Positions 27,201 to 41,100 of a stretch of 64,000 nucleotides of DNA are shown here, in pieces; position 1 is the first letter of the stretch, and every line of letters begins with the position of its first letter. A program made the position numbers and the translations under genes. The DNA lies in NCBI GenBank assembly GCA_964017235.1, contig OZ024936.1, positions 49,713,028 to 49,777,027 of the forward strand, written 5' to 3'. Under the pieces are notes generated by a model. The model was not told where the DNA came from. It saw only the letters and a program-made list of their open reading frames with translations, and ran no database searches. Origin of the DNA: Sabellastarte sp. h YS-2021. Taxonomy: Eukaryota; Annelida; Polychaeta; Sabellida; Sabellidae.

Positions 27201-30200
27201 CTTATGCATGAGTTAATGTGTCTGTTTCATTGATACCTGTTTCAATTAGGAGAATGAGATTAAAGACATTTTAAGTCTATTTAATGTAACTTTGCTCATA
27301 TTAAATTGATTATTGTCTTAACATCTTCATCAAAATCAGTACATATATATAGTAACCTAATAAATTATTTCTCATTTACTAAAAGAACTTTACAAAGAGG
27401 TTATATTTTAAAATTAACACTTTATATTTTCAAGCAGTTTGGAAAAGTTATAAATTGAATTTTATACTTTTGAATGCTTTTGTAGAACATATTGTAACTA
27501 TAAACAGTGGCATAAAATAGTTTTAAAACTCCATAAAATCATTCACAACATACTTATAAATTATAGCAAAGAATAATTTTTTTCAGAAGTTTTTCTAAAT
27601 TTAAGTTTAATTATTAAAAGTTTGTTTTATTTTTTTTTAAATATAAAAAAAGAAATTACCTCATAATTTGTGCATGCATAAAATGAAAAAAAAAACTACA
27701 AAGGTATAACACTTTACACGACATTATGTTATTAATTTCTCATAAATGTATCCCACCAGTAAAAGAACACAAAAAATCACTCAGAGAGTGCACACCTCCT
27801 CCAAGACTCAAATACTTCCAGTATGGTTTGTGAGTGCAATGATATAAAAAATCCTTGATCCAGACAGTGATCTGAATCACTGCCAAATGAGTTAACAAAT
27901 TATGCCACCAAATACATAAACATCCTTGTTAGAAGTTAATTAAGATGTAGCAAAAGTCACATAAGGAAAAAACTAAGCTTCTCAAAAGTGGGGGGGGGGA
28001 CTTTCTTCAACTCTGTTTGTAGGGGCCACGGTGGCAGAGTGGTAACACTCTCGCCTCCCACCTCTGCGGCTGGGGTTTGATCCCCGTCATGGCTGTAAGT
28101 GGGAAAGCTGGTAGTTGCTTGCCGTTGGTTGGCAGTTTACAGAACAGAACCCTAGCGAACTATGTGTACTGGTTTCCTCTGCCCTTCCAACTACCCGTCG
28201 TGATATGACCTGTACAGTGTTGAAAGCGACGTAAAACCCCAAATAAACAAATAAATCAACTCTGTTTGTTCAAGGTATTATTTGAGGACTGAATGACTGA
28301 ATTTTTATCTGAATTTGGGGCTAACAACATTTTTTTTTTCATCAGACAGTAGGTTCCCCACTCGTTGGGTGGATTCATCATGATTCCATGTAAGTCAGAT
28401 TTGGTGGATTTAGAAATACAAAGACTTGGAGCAAGTCTAAATTGAATCTTGATAATTTAAACAATAAGGGTCCAAAAAGTCTTTTTAAGGTCCATAGTCG
28501 AGAGGTCAAAGAGCAGTCACAATTGCTCACTCCTCAGTCAAATGTGATGCTCAAATAAACATCTTATACATGGCAAGTTAGTGTTGGTATCGAATAAAAA
28601 TATGTTTTTCAATATCAAACCATATCTTTTTCTTTCGTATCGATCGATATTGAAATATCAGAGCATGAGATGTTTCCTGGGGGAGACGTTCCAAACTCTT
28701 TCGCGAGGTTTAGTGGTGTCCCGAAACATAAACAACTATGGCTGTTTCGTTTTTGCGGTAAGTAAAAGTTACTGAAAATGATATGAAAATCAACATAACT
28801 TTCAAGTTTTGTACTTTATATTAATGGCAGACAGCAGAGATGCATCTATTTGTTACTCTGTTCCGATATTGATATTGTACCCTGCATTATCGATATCAGC
28901 ATATTTAGCACGGATCAGTAAATATTTCAATATCGATAAACAATACCAGCACTATGGCAAGTGGCACATAATTAATACATATCAAAGCCCTTATGATATT
29001 GGGTTTCATAGAGGATTTGACCGTCAGGCAGATGAAATGCATTACCACAACATCTAGCTTGGCTTGTTTATTCTTGTATACAGTAAGATAATACCTATAA
29101 ATATACCAGGAGAGAAATTTAATAAAGTTTTTGTTCCTAACAAAAACTTTCATCTTTAAGTTGCCATTCAAGATAGAAGGGTAACTTTTAGTTGACAAGA
29201 TCTTCAGGGGATCTACTATGTACTCCTGTTTCTGTTCATCAGAGCCCCCCAGAAAGCTGTTTAAATGTAGTCAGTGCTGATCTAAAAATAATCTACCCCC
29301 TCCTCCCTCTAAATGTGTTGTCTTTTTGTGCCTTGGAACTAGTGGCTATAAGCTATAAAACAATGTGATCACATTAAGGTAACTAGTAAAGTATTGGAAT
29401 ATAAATGTGCTGGTCCACCCTCCAACTAAGTATACTTTTGATTTTGCGAAAAAGGGATACTAACAACTATGAAATAATCTAACCACATTAAATTAACTTG
29501 ACCTATGCATCGGAGAACCAATGCAAATCTGTATCCACCGGAAAGACAACTCAACAAAGCCAGTGAACCATCGTATGACCTTGAAGGAGGAGCCAAAGGT
29601 CAAAGCTGACATCAGAAGATTCCCAGCCCACAATATCCTGCAAGTTGGTTTCACATTGCAAACCTCTAGGATCAATAATGAATGAGTTATAAGCCCTTTT
29701 AATTTTGGCTGTCCTCGTTTGACCTTGAAGGAGGGGATCAAGGTCAAATCTGATCACATCAGAAGATTCCCAGCCCATGATTTCCTATAAGGTGGTTTCA
29801 CATTGTAAACCTCTAGGACCAATAATAAGCAAGTTATGAGCACTTTTAACTTTGGCTATCCTCGTATGACCTTGAAGGAGGGGTCCAAGGTCAAATCTGA
29901 CCACATCAAAAGATTCCCAGCCCATGATTTCCTATAAATTGCCTTGCCATGCCAAACCTCTAGGACCAATAATAAGCGAGTTATAAGCACTTTTAACTTT
30001 GGCTATCCTCGTTTGACCTTGAAGGAGGGGCCCAAGGTCAAATCCGACCACACCAGAAGATTCCCAGTCCATGATTTCCTGTAGGTTGGTTTACCATCCC
30101 AAAGCTCTAGGACCAATAATAAACGAGTTATAAGCACTTTTAACTTTGGCTATCCTCGTATGACCTTGAAGGAGGGGCCCAGGGTCAAATCCGACTACAC

Positions 30201-32015
30201 CAGAAAATTCCCAGTTCATGATTTCCTATAGGTTGGTTTACCATCCCAAGTGTCTTGGACCAATAATAAGTGAGTTATAAGCACTTTTAAGTTTGGCTAT
30301 CCTCGTTTGACCTTGAAGGAGGGGCCCAAGGTCAAATCCAACCACACCAGAAGATTCCCAGTCCATGATTTCCTATAGGTTGGTTTACCATCCCAAAGCT
30401 CTAGGACCAATAATAAGCGAGTTATAAGCACTTTTAAGTTTGGCTATCCTCGTTTGACCTTGAAGGAGGGGCCCAAGCTCAAATCCAACCACACCAGAAG
30501 ATTCCCAGTTCATGATTTCCTATAGGTTGGTTTACCATCCCAAAGCACTAGGACCAATAATAAGCGAGTTATAAGCACTTTTAACTTTGGCTATCCTCGT
30601 TTGACCTTGAAGGAGGGGCCCAAGGTCAAATCCGACCACACCAGAAGATTCCCAGTCCATGATTTTATATAGGTTGGTTTACCATCCCAAAGCTCTAGGA
30701 CCAATAATAAGCGAGTTATAAGCACTTTTAAGTTCGGCTATCCTCGTTTGACCTTGAAGGAGGGGCCCAAGGTCAAATCCGACCACACCAGAAGATTCCC
30801 AGTTCATGATTTCCTGTAGGTTGGTTTACCATCCCAAAGCTCTAGGACCAATAATAAGTGAGTTATAAGCACTTTTAAGTTTGGCTATCCTCGTATGACC
30901 TTGAAGTAGGGGTCCAAGGTCAAATCTGACCACATCAAAAGATTCCCAGCCCATGATTTCCTATAAATTGCTTTGCCATGCCAAACCTCTAGGACCAATA
31001 ATAAGCGAGTTATAAGCACTTTTAACTTTGGCTATCCTTGTTTGACCTTGAAGGAGGGGCCCAAGGTCAAATCTAACCACACCAGAATATTCCCAGCCCA
31101 TGATTTCCTATAGGTTGGTTTACCATCCCAAACTTCCAGGACCAATATTAAGCAAGTTATAACGCATTTTAAGTTGGGCTATCCTCGTTTGACCTTGAAG
31201 GAGGGGTTCATATCAAAAGATTCGCAGCACATGATTTCCTATAGGTTGGTTTCACATTGCAAACTTCTAGGACCAATAATAAGGGAGATATAAGCACTTT
31301 TAAAGTCCGCTATGTGGGTTACTTTGGCACTCCGTGGATGACCTTGTATTAAGAGCTTCAAGGTCAAACGTCAGCAAGGTTGTTGAGGACATATATATCT
31401 GTTATACATATCACCTATGAAGAGATTCAACTTTTTACCTATCAGAAACAGCCAGAAGAAAAATGTAGATAATTTTCAAAGAAATGCCCGCGGCGGCCAT
31501 CTTGTTTTTCAAAATGAGGCTAATTTCCCTCCCAGAGAAGCTTACCCCCCCAATGAAGATATCCTGCAAATTTGGTGAACCTAGCTGATGTAGTTTTCCC
31601 CTGAGAGCGTTAACGCTGAAAATCTCTACGCACGGCGGCGGCGTAGCGAATGCTAAACTAAAGTATCCACCGGAGGCATCCGGTGGATACAATTACTAAA
31701 ACATTCCAGTACATATTTGTTAGTGAAGTACTTCTGAAGTAAGGTAGTTAGTGAAGGTATTGTATCATTCTGTATCAAAACTCTTTTAAATATAACTGTG
31801 TTGGAACATTGAGTTTGGCATTTGCTTCAGTTATTTGTTGACTTGTTAATTCCCTTCATCTCAGCTGAGTCAGACAGACAGAGGCACCTACTTATTGGTA
31901 CAATCTTCCTTCAAATTATTGGAAACCATTCAAAAGTTAAAGCTGGGGTTTATGTAACTTTTGAGGTTTCAGAGAGTTGAATACCAAAAAATTATTCAAC
32001 CAAACATCCAACTGC

Positions 32016-32105
<90 letters not shown>

Positions 32106-35100
32106 CATCAATCAATGTGAAACTTAAAATATTACAACTAACTTCCATCAGATTTACACAAAATGTGTATGGCTGAGAAAGCTTGCCTGATAGTAATTTT
32201 GACCTTATTTTGAAAAGAAAATGGACACAATGTTCGGAATGACAAAAAAACTTATAGGATATCATGGCCTGTGAATATTTTCCAATTGTCAAATTTGACC
32301 TTTGACCCCTGCTTTAAGGTTAAGTGGGGCATCATACAACAAAGGCCTTATGTCTCCATTATTATTGCTCCCGTGGCTTGAACATGTCGAACTAACCTAA
32401 GGGAAGTCATGACATTTAAATCTTTAGCAGGTGCTGAATTTCGCATTTCTCCCCTTTTTCAGGTCAGTTTGGGTCATCATACTAACAGCTCTTATATCTC
32501 CCTTATTATTTCTTCTAGGGATTCCAAATGTGAAAATACTTTCTGGTAATCATGGCCTGTGAATATTTTGCAAGCGTCAAATTTGTCCTTTGACCCCTGC
32601 TTTAAGGTCATGTAGGGTCATCACACTAAAAAGGCCTTATATCTACTTTATGATTGGTTTTAGGGCTTCAAAATATGAAAACAACTTGTAAGAAATCATG
32701 GTCTGTAAATCTTTTGCAAGTGTCAAATTTGATCTTTGACCCCTGCTGCAAGGTCAAGTGGATCATCATACTAAAATGGCCATATATCTCATGTATTGGT
32801 CCTTGGGCTTGGGACTCACATCATGAAGGAATAAATTTGGTAAGTTTTCCCCCTTCTTCAACAGCATGAAAGTGCTTATATTTGACAATATCCAGTGGGT
32901 TCTGTTTACATCCTACAGTTGAAGTTGTTCCTTAGTTTTTTCCATATCTCAATGTTGATGCCGATTTAGTTGTACCTGCGGAGGTTCTTGCCTGCCGAGG
33001 CTGGCTATTTTTATGATATACATGTATATGTTTTAGAAAATATGTGACATTGGTGAATATGTGTAACTCGGATTTTATAGGATACAGTATTTACAACCAA
33101 TTAAGTGAAAGGGTAAATTTACTAATTTTTCATATTTTACTGTAACATAAACATATCATTCTTTCACATGTAAAATAATAAAAACACTTGATTTAGATAA
33201 AAACATTTTATTTTTATATATATTTGTAAAATGCTTTTGATATAAAAATAAAATCACAGTTATGTACATCTCTTGTAAAAGTGGTTTCTCGTGCCACAGC
33301 CTTCACATTTGTTTGCAATAATTTCAAGATAAATAGTTTTATCAAACATTGTCAGCTAACATTCTTTAAAAGAAAAGGTAAAAAATAAAAACTTTATTGC
33401 AATTTGTCTAAGAAATGTAAAATTCACTTCAGTGTGTCAAAAAAGGAAAATTCCGTACAGTGTGTTAAATTCAACAATGAGAAACCCCTTTCTATTTACT
33501 TGACTTGTGGGGAATTCTTTACATATATATTACCTTTTTGACTACATTGAAGCTCTGATCGTCCACGATGAACGACTGATGTCAAATTTCATTGTTTTGC
33601 TGACTTTAAAAACATATTTGCTATTGGGGAATTTACAATGTGATATATATTTCACATTTCTTACTTTCTAGATCCTTTTATAAAATATTTTTTCTCCTTG
33701 CTAGATCAAAAACACCATTGCCCCATGAAATAAGTTCCGGTGAAATTCCTTCCTGTTAGAGTAAGAAATCTAAAATTCGCCAGGAATCTAAAATTCGCCA
33801 CCTCTAAAACCTTAGTTAATTTTATGAAGAAAATGACGTTTTGTCTGAAAATTGGCATTTTTCAGTTCAAAAAGCCTTAACTTACTGTACATTCAACAAA
33901 TCTCACCTCAATTCATTTATTTTATTAGTATTTCCACATGTGGCGAATTTCAGATATGTGGCGAATTTTAGATTTCTTACTCGACCCATTTCTACATTAC
34001 AGAGTATGTGTAGACATTGTTATATTATAAGGCGAAAACCCCAATATTTGACACAATATTTTTGCAAGTTATCAGTATTTGTACTTTATAAATCTTAAAC
34101 AGTCATTTAACAACAATCAAATATAGGAATAAATCTAAGGTCTAATTTCAAGTTTGAGGAATATATTTCATGGCGGAATAAATTTCATGTGACACCATCA
34201 GATTTTGCAACATTAAGTTCAGTATTACCTCATTACTCATTAAATTATTTTATTACAAGATATTTACAGCTGAAAATATAAATACTTGAACTCTTAAAAT
34301 AAACTCAAAGTCAAATTTGTACTCAATTTATATAAAAAAGAAAACTGGTTTTAATGGATTTTAAGCTGGAATTCTGTCACTCCTATTGCAAAGCTTTCAG
34401 TTTATTCAAATTTCAGATAAAATAAATTTGTTAATTTACTAAATATAAGTAGAATCTTCAGAGTTATTTGCAGTCTTTGTTAACTGATTACATTTGACAT
34501 ATTTGTAGTTGTATCTTTTTTTGCTATTTCTCAAATATTTGCAAAAATGTCTTCCATTTTTTTGGTACTCAAAGCATGGCAAGATTAACACCTCTGACAA
34601 ATATCATTAGTTCTTACACTGTTTTATTGAGAGTGAGTTTAATTTTAAGGATAAAAGTACAAAAATGTTTCTACATACAAAGGAACCTCTATCATCCAAC
34701 CTTTTTGTTATCTGAACATTGTGACATTATTTACTCATTTCCCTTTTGTTTGGTACTATAATATATCTTCAGTTTCATGAACCTTCTATTATCCAAACAA
34801 AATCTCACACTCTCTCAACCTGTTCAGATAATATAGGTTCTGCTGTATACACAGTAGACTCTGTATATGTAAAACCAGCACGAGTCGAAGGTGATGTAAT
34901 TCTCCTTGTCCAGTGTCGGGTACCGGTCACCCAACCGTCCTGAGTGTGTGGTTGGGAATGAAACCATGTCGTACAATATTTGACTTGGTGGTTATGTTGG
35001 CCCATTGAAAATATTAATCATATTTAAAAAACCTTTCCTATGCACTTGTGACCAATCTTTTCCATCTTAAATTCTTAAGTCAGCTATGACTTCTCTTTAT

Positions 35101-38100
35101 GATAATACAGCTAGAGTAAGAAATCTAAAATTCGCCACCTCTAAAACCCTATTTAATTCTAGGACAAAAACGATGCTTTGTTTTAAACTTTATATGTTTC
35201 AGATCAAAAAGGCTGCTTTACTATACATTTGACAAATCTCACCTCAATTCATGATTTGTATTAGTATTTCCACATGTGACGAATTTCAGATATGTGGCGA
35301 ATTTTAGATTTCTTACTCTAATCATGCATACTTCTTAGTTTCAGTAATCTTGTCCCATGATAAGAGATTAATAAGTACAAGTCCCTTGCTTAATCGTCTC
35401 TTTGTCTGAATCTGAGGGCGGTGCTATGACTTGTCTTTATGAATGGCAGCAGTTGGGAGAAGATACTTAGAACAATCTGATTGGTCAAGCAATTTACCTT
35501 CTCACTTGGGGGAAAATTTGTGTTTTTCAGTTATAATTGACCTTTTTCACGGGGATCAGGAAAAGCAGGCTACTGAGTTTAAAATCAGTCAGGATTTATG
35601 GCAAGTTTGAACAAGTGGGACCTCAGTACAACCAGAACCAAATGCTGTCAGTTTCCAAGGTTTTAAAATATATACACAGAGTCTACTGTAACTAGTATAA
35701 ACCTTCTGGTGACTGACGTCATCAAATTGAAAAAATATATATACACAGTTTTATTACACAACACATGTTGACTAAGTCTTCATTGGGTAAGGTGGTTTTT
35801 CATATGACATACTCCCACCCTTCTCGCTGTGTCCTGTGCTGTAGTTGTCATAACTAGGCTGGCTACTGTAGCCCTGTTTCCCTGGATACGAAGGCGGACC
35901 ATAGGTACCACCTTGGCTATACTGACTGCCCTGGTCATAAGACTGGTGCCCGTAACTTGGAGCCACTGGGTATGCCTGAAAACAGTAAGATACACAGACA
36001 TAGAACAAGATGTGTGAAATTCGCCACACTTTGTGGAATTAACCAAAGAGGGTCTCACGCTTTAAAATTATGGCAAAGTTATTAGTACTTCAAAATTCAA
36101 CACTCATTGTTTAAAAGTACAATAAAAGTAAAAGTATAATAAAATAGTCCATATTTGTTGTCACCTCTGTGTGAGTTAAACTCCGACAAGCAACAATGCT
36201 ATGGACCTGTCCCAATATGAGCTTGGCTGTTGAACAGAATGAAAAACCCAACTTTGACTTTTAATCACCAAAGTGAGTGATAAAAGGGACTCATGGTGTA
36301 TACTAGTACCTGAGACATTTCCATGTCTAGCACCGCTTTAGTGTATTCCTGGTCTCTTCTGTCCAACTCATTGAAGGCTTTCTGGGCTTCTAGGAAGTAG
36401 CAAACACCTGAAAAATGCATAACAAAGTTTAAGTAAGTTAAAGTTTATATTTATTATTTGTGATTCACTGTATTTGACCCAATTAGCTGGATACACAGAC
36501 TATGACTACACAGCTTCTGATTTTAAATAGATATTTTAAAGCTGTCTAACCTATGAAGAACATGCCTTATACATCACTATAAAGGTAACACTGCAACACT
36601 TCTGTTGGTTTTTGTTTTGTTAAAGTCCATCCAGAAATAAGGGAGATATCACAAATTAGACTTTTAACTGAAGCTGTTTTTTTCTGTTTACAGTTACCTC
36701 ATTCATTCAAATAAGCTCACAGCAATGTTTGGAATGTTTTCCTTGTATTTGTTTATAAAATATATCACACAAACCAATTACTTAAAGCAACAAAACCTCT
36801 TACCAATAGAACTAGATAACATCTTGACAGAGCAGAACTCAGTGTGACAATGCAGAGTGTAAAAGACTCAGTTTGTAACTGTCAGTAACAGCAGGATGAC
36901 AATAGTACAAATGTCTATCACTGAGAGACAACCTTCATTTACCTCCACTAACCTTATTTAGCTGTCAGACGAACACGTTACCAAAATGAGAACGAATCAC
37001 ATCCTTATATCAACAGCGGACAACACCTTCAGTTATCGTGTGAAAAATATATCTACGAAAGGTCATAAAACGTATAAAGGGAAGATGAGACCGTGACCAG
37101 CGGTGAATGGTGGTGAATGATGGCCAAGACTTCAGAGGTGGAACTTTTAAACATTTTAAAATATCAAGGAATAAGATGGTGAACATTTTGACTAGGCATT
37201 AACTTTACCTATTTTAGCTAATGAGTTTGGGGAGTGAATATTAATTTGTTGTGGAAATGTTAAAATCTGTGTTGATCACTTATGTGGAGACTAGCCATTA
37301 GTGAAAATTAATTTCAGTGAATTTCTTAAAAATGAAGAATTAGTGAAATTTTATTCTAACCCAGATTTCTTCTTATACAGTCTATGCACAACAGAAGTTT
37401 GGATAACAGAGGTTCTGCTATACTTAGCAGTGTTAATTGACCTCCCTGAATGTTGAACTCACCTGCAGCTGTAGAAATGATGCCCTGTATAATTAAGAAT
37501 CCATAGCCCCATGAAATGAAATTGAGGTCAGGTCGTGGCATCCAGTTCCGATCTCCACAGAATAAAGCATACATGATCCCAGTAATCAGAGTCAGAATCG
37601 CTGTAAACATATACAGAGGAAATGGATTTTAGTTGATTTAATTAGCAATGTTAGCATCAATTAACCAACAGCTGGGAAATTGGGAAATGTATAAAGAACT
37701 GATTCATCACAAGTGTGGCCATGTTATTGGATTTAAGATGTATTCCGCGAAACATGTTACTGTGGAGCCATTAACTATTAAAATAACATTGAGTATTCAA
37801 AAGAACCCTAAATATAACCCACTTTCTATGAAAACTTGAAAACTGAGCCACTGTTTGGTGGTTTAGTGCCATGATGCCCCAAAAATCTGCTGATTAATGT
37901 TTCTATTGAACAAAATTTTGTATACAGTTAGTATCTTCCTTTATTTAAGCAATGCTTCTTTCTAGATACAACAACAAATGTACTGGATATTTAGAATTTA
38001 CTTCTCTCACTTACTCATGAAAAAACAAAGTCCAGCAGCGGCAAACATGGCATAGGATTGGTGGTACTCGTGGTTGATGATTGGACAGCAGTGTAGGAAG

Positions 38101-41100
38101 ATGAGAGCCACAATACCAATGGTCGCAAATTGACAGAGCAAGTTCATGGTTACCATCACCTGGCACGTGATGAACCAGGCTGCAAAACATAATATTTATA
38201 TGTACAGTGTATTTGGTCAAAGTCAAAGATCCACAGCGGCCTAATGGTTAGCAAGTTTGGCATCTAAGCAAGGCAGTCACCTCAATGTGGGTTCGAGAAC
38301 CCTGTCCCCAATATGACCCTGGCTGTTGAATGGGGCGTAACTCCCCAACTTTGACTTTGGTTAAGGCTGCAAAATACTAGTATTAGCCATCTACTTCTAC
38401 TTTGTGGTAATTTCTAATTTTACCCACTTTAAACACATATGAAGTAATGTGAAGAGCAGGCTTTAAGTGGGGATTTTATCACAGAATATTGTTTGGTGTG
38501 TAATTTACTTTGCTAATTAGGGTCACGGGTATGCTAGTCTGAAGGGGTAGCATTAGGATTAAAATGATAAAAGATAATTCTTTTGAACCGAAAAAAAAAA
38601 ATTATTGTGTTTGGACATCTTCACATTAATAATAAAAGATTCTGTAAACACTCACGTGGTAGCAACCATTCTCGTAACTTCCAGTACTTTTCTTCTCTGT
38701 TAAAAACCCACCAGCATCCATCATACACGTCCATTGAATCATCTTTGTGGTGCATGTAGTCCTGTAAAAACACATGTGTAATGCAATTTAGACATTAATG
38801 CAGAAATCTAAAATTCGCCACATATCTGAAATTCGCCACATGTGCAAATACTAATAAAATACATGAATTGAGGTGAGATTTGTTGAATGTATAGTAAATT
38901 AAAGCTTTCTGAACTGAAAAATACCAATTTTAAGACAAAACATCATTTTCTGCATAAAATTAACTAAGGTTTTAGAGGTGGCGAATTTTAGATTCCTGGC
39001 GAATTTTAGATTTCTTACTCTACATAAATATGTTGTACATGAAAAATACAAGTTTTCTTAAAAATATACTCAAGACGATGGCCAGAACAGATGTATTTAA
39101 ATGTGTTGGTGCTCAGTTTAAGTTTGATATTACTAGTATACATTGAATTCCAAAGGATGTATCCTTTTTCAATTACATTGTGGTATATATATCTTAACTG
39201 GACCATTAACTGGGTTGAAAAAAAAATTTGTTTTAAAATATTGCTATTTTTTTTCTTAGGAGGCATTTTTTCCAAGGATTTATCTCTGTTAACCTTAATT
39301 TTACCATTGTGTTACATTTAAAATATCTATGTTAAACAAGAGAAAAATAATCTACGTAGCTGTTTAATTTATAACATATAGTTCATTATTATTGTGTTTT
39401 TGATACGATTTAATTACTAATGCATAAACTTGTTGTGAATATGTTTCAAATCTTCACATCTTGTTAGTATAATAATTATATTGATTTGTGGTGTCTTATA
39501 AGCCGACATCAGGCTGGGTTTGCTACGATCAGTTTTACTTCATTGTTATTTGTTGTACACTATTGTATTATATGCAAACAGGACACTGTAGTAAAAGATA
39601 TTCTATTCTTTTCTATTCTATGTTGTATTATCTGTAAATAAATACTAGAAAAACACGACTAACCTGCATGCATACTTCCCATAGTCCCATGTTCTGAAAC
39701 TGATTGAAAGACAGGGGGTAGGCCTGCATCCAGTAGGGACTGGCAAAACTCACACACAAACATGCCAGGGCAAACACTGAACAGCCGAATCCCAACCATC
39801 CTAGCATCCCGGTTGGGGAGGGTTGTTCGTCCACCTCCCCCATAATTTGGTTTGTGGGTATAAAGTTAAACTGTTGTACTTGTGACACTTCTCCAATACT
39901 AGTTGTGTCAGCCTGTTCACCTGTGTTATTGATGTCTTCAATACCACTATACAGTGGCTCCCCCTGGCGAGTGTATGGTGAATCAATACCACTACTTCCA
40001 GTAGGCTGGTAATCAGCTGGGGGAATCCCCTGTTTCTTTTCACCTGTGTCCTTCAGCAAGCTTGACTTAGACTGGTTCCTGGGTCTAGCCTGTGGCTTAG
40101 GCTCTATAGGTTGTTTCCCAGTAGAATCCTGAGAGTGTTCAGATTGAATTAAATTAGGATTTGAGCCTTGTTTTCTGGGCTTAGGTTTTGGTTTGGCATA
40201 GAGATCTGACAGGTCTCTGCTACCAGTGTCCTTTTGATGGTCCTTAGGGGGTTTTTCTAGCATAGGAGACACCTCTTTAGGAGGGTCAAGATCTTCACTT
40301 TCAGTGTCCGAATCTTGTGTTTCTTGTTGTCCTGGCTTTCTTATAACAGGGGAAAGTTCTAGATCATCTCGAGACCCAAATTTCCTACTGGCCATCCCTC
40401 AGTTATTGGGTAATGAGAAGTGTCGCCCACTTTAATGAATACAGCAAGAAAACAACATATAGACAAGTGACATTTGTGCATATAACTCCACTGTGTATAT
40501 CCATGGACAGCTATAGAATTATATTGCTGTTTCAAAAATAATAATTAAAATGCAAAATATCCAAAAGAGAGACCATACACTCAGAAGATAATTTATTGTA
40601 GATTGTCATAAATATAGATTTGTACAATAGATTTAAGATATTGTGTACAACCTTGATTTATTGCTATACTTTATTATATATAAAACTCGAGATCTATATA
40701 ATTATATATCCAGTGCACATTACTAGACAATCACTTAAATTTACATAAATAATATTTTCTTGTACATTAATTGTCATAGATATTTAATTAAGATGCTTTT
40801 TGTGTATGCCTGTTTTTTCTATCCAAATTTATATACCTATAGCCACCGGTATATGTGAAGAATATTAATATCCTGTTGTAGACTTGTAACTACAACTTTT
40901 AGTAATTTATAAAACTTAGAATAATAATTATATGACATTGCCTAATTAAGTTATGGCTGACACCATATAATAAAAATTGTGTGATTTTGCTGCTTCAGAG
41001 ATATCAGTGCTAGTGATTACTAATTTGCACGCTACAGTAGTATATGTGTCACCAGAAATTAATGTACTGACTTCAGACACTATGAAGATGTGTACAGAGT

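Larger units (their letters stand above)
32881..35771. other. Intergenic AT-rich DNA between claudin-like genes 2 and 1
   Basis: Holds two MITE copies (33759-33982, 35114-35318) and otherwise no recognised coding or RNA feature. TTTATT at 35750-35755 could be the minus-strand AATAAA of gene 1, about 17 bp past its stop. Confidence 0.4.

Noticed and set aside
28030..28100. A functional tRNA gene at the head of the SINE
   Set aside because: It has A and B boxes but no plausible full cloverleaf, and it is followed by a SINE body with target duplications.
31961..32176. Open frame rich in SINQ repeats
   Set aside because: It is a translation of the (CAAT)n microsatellite.
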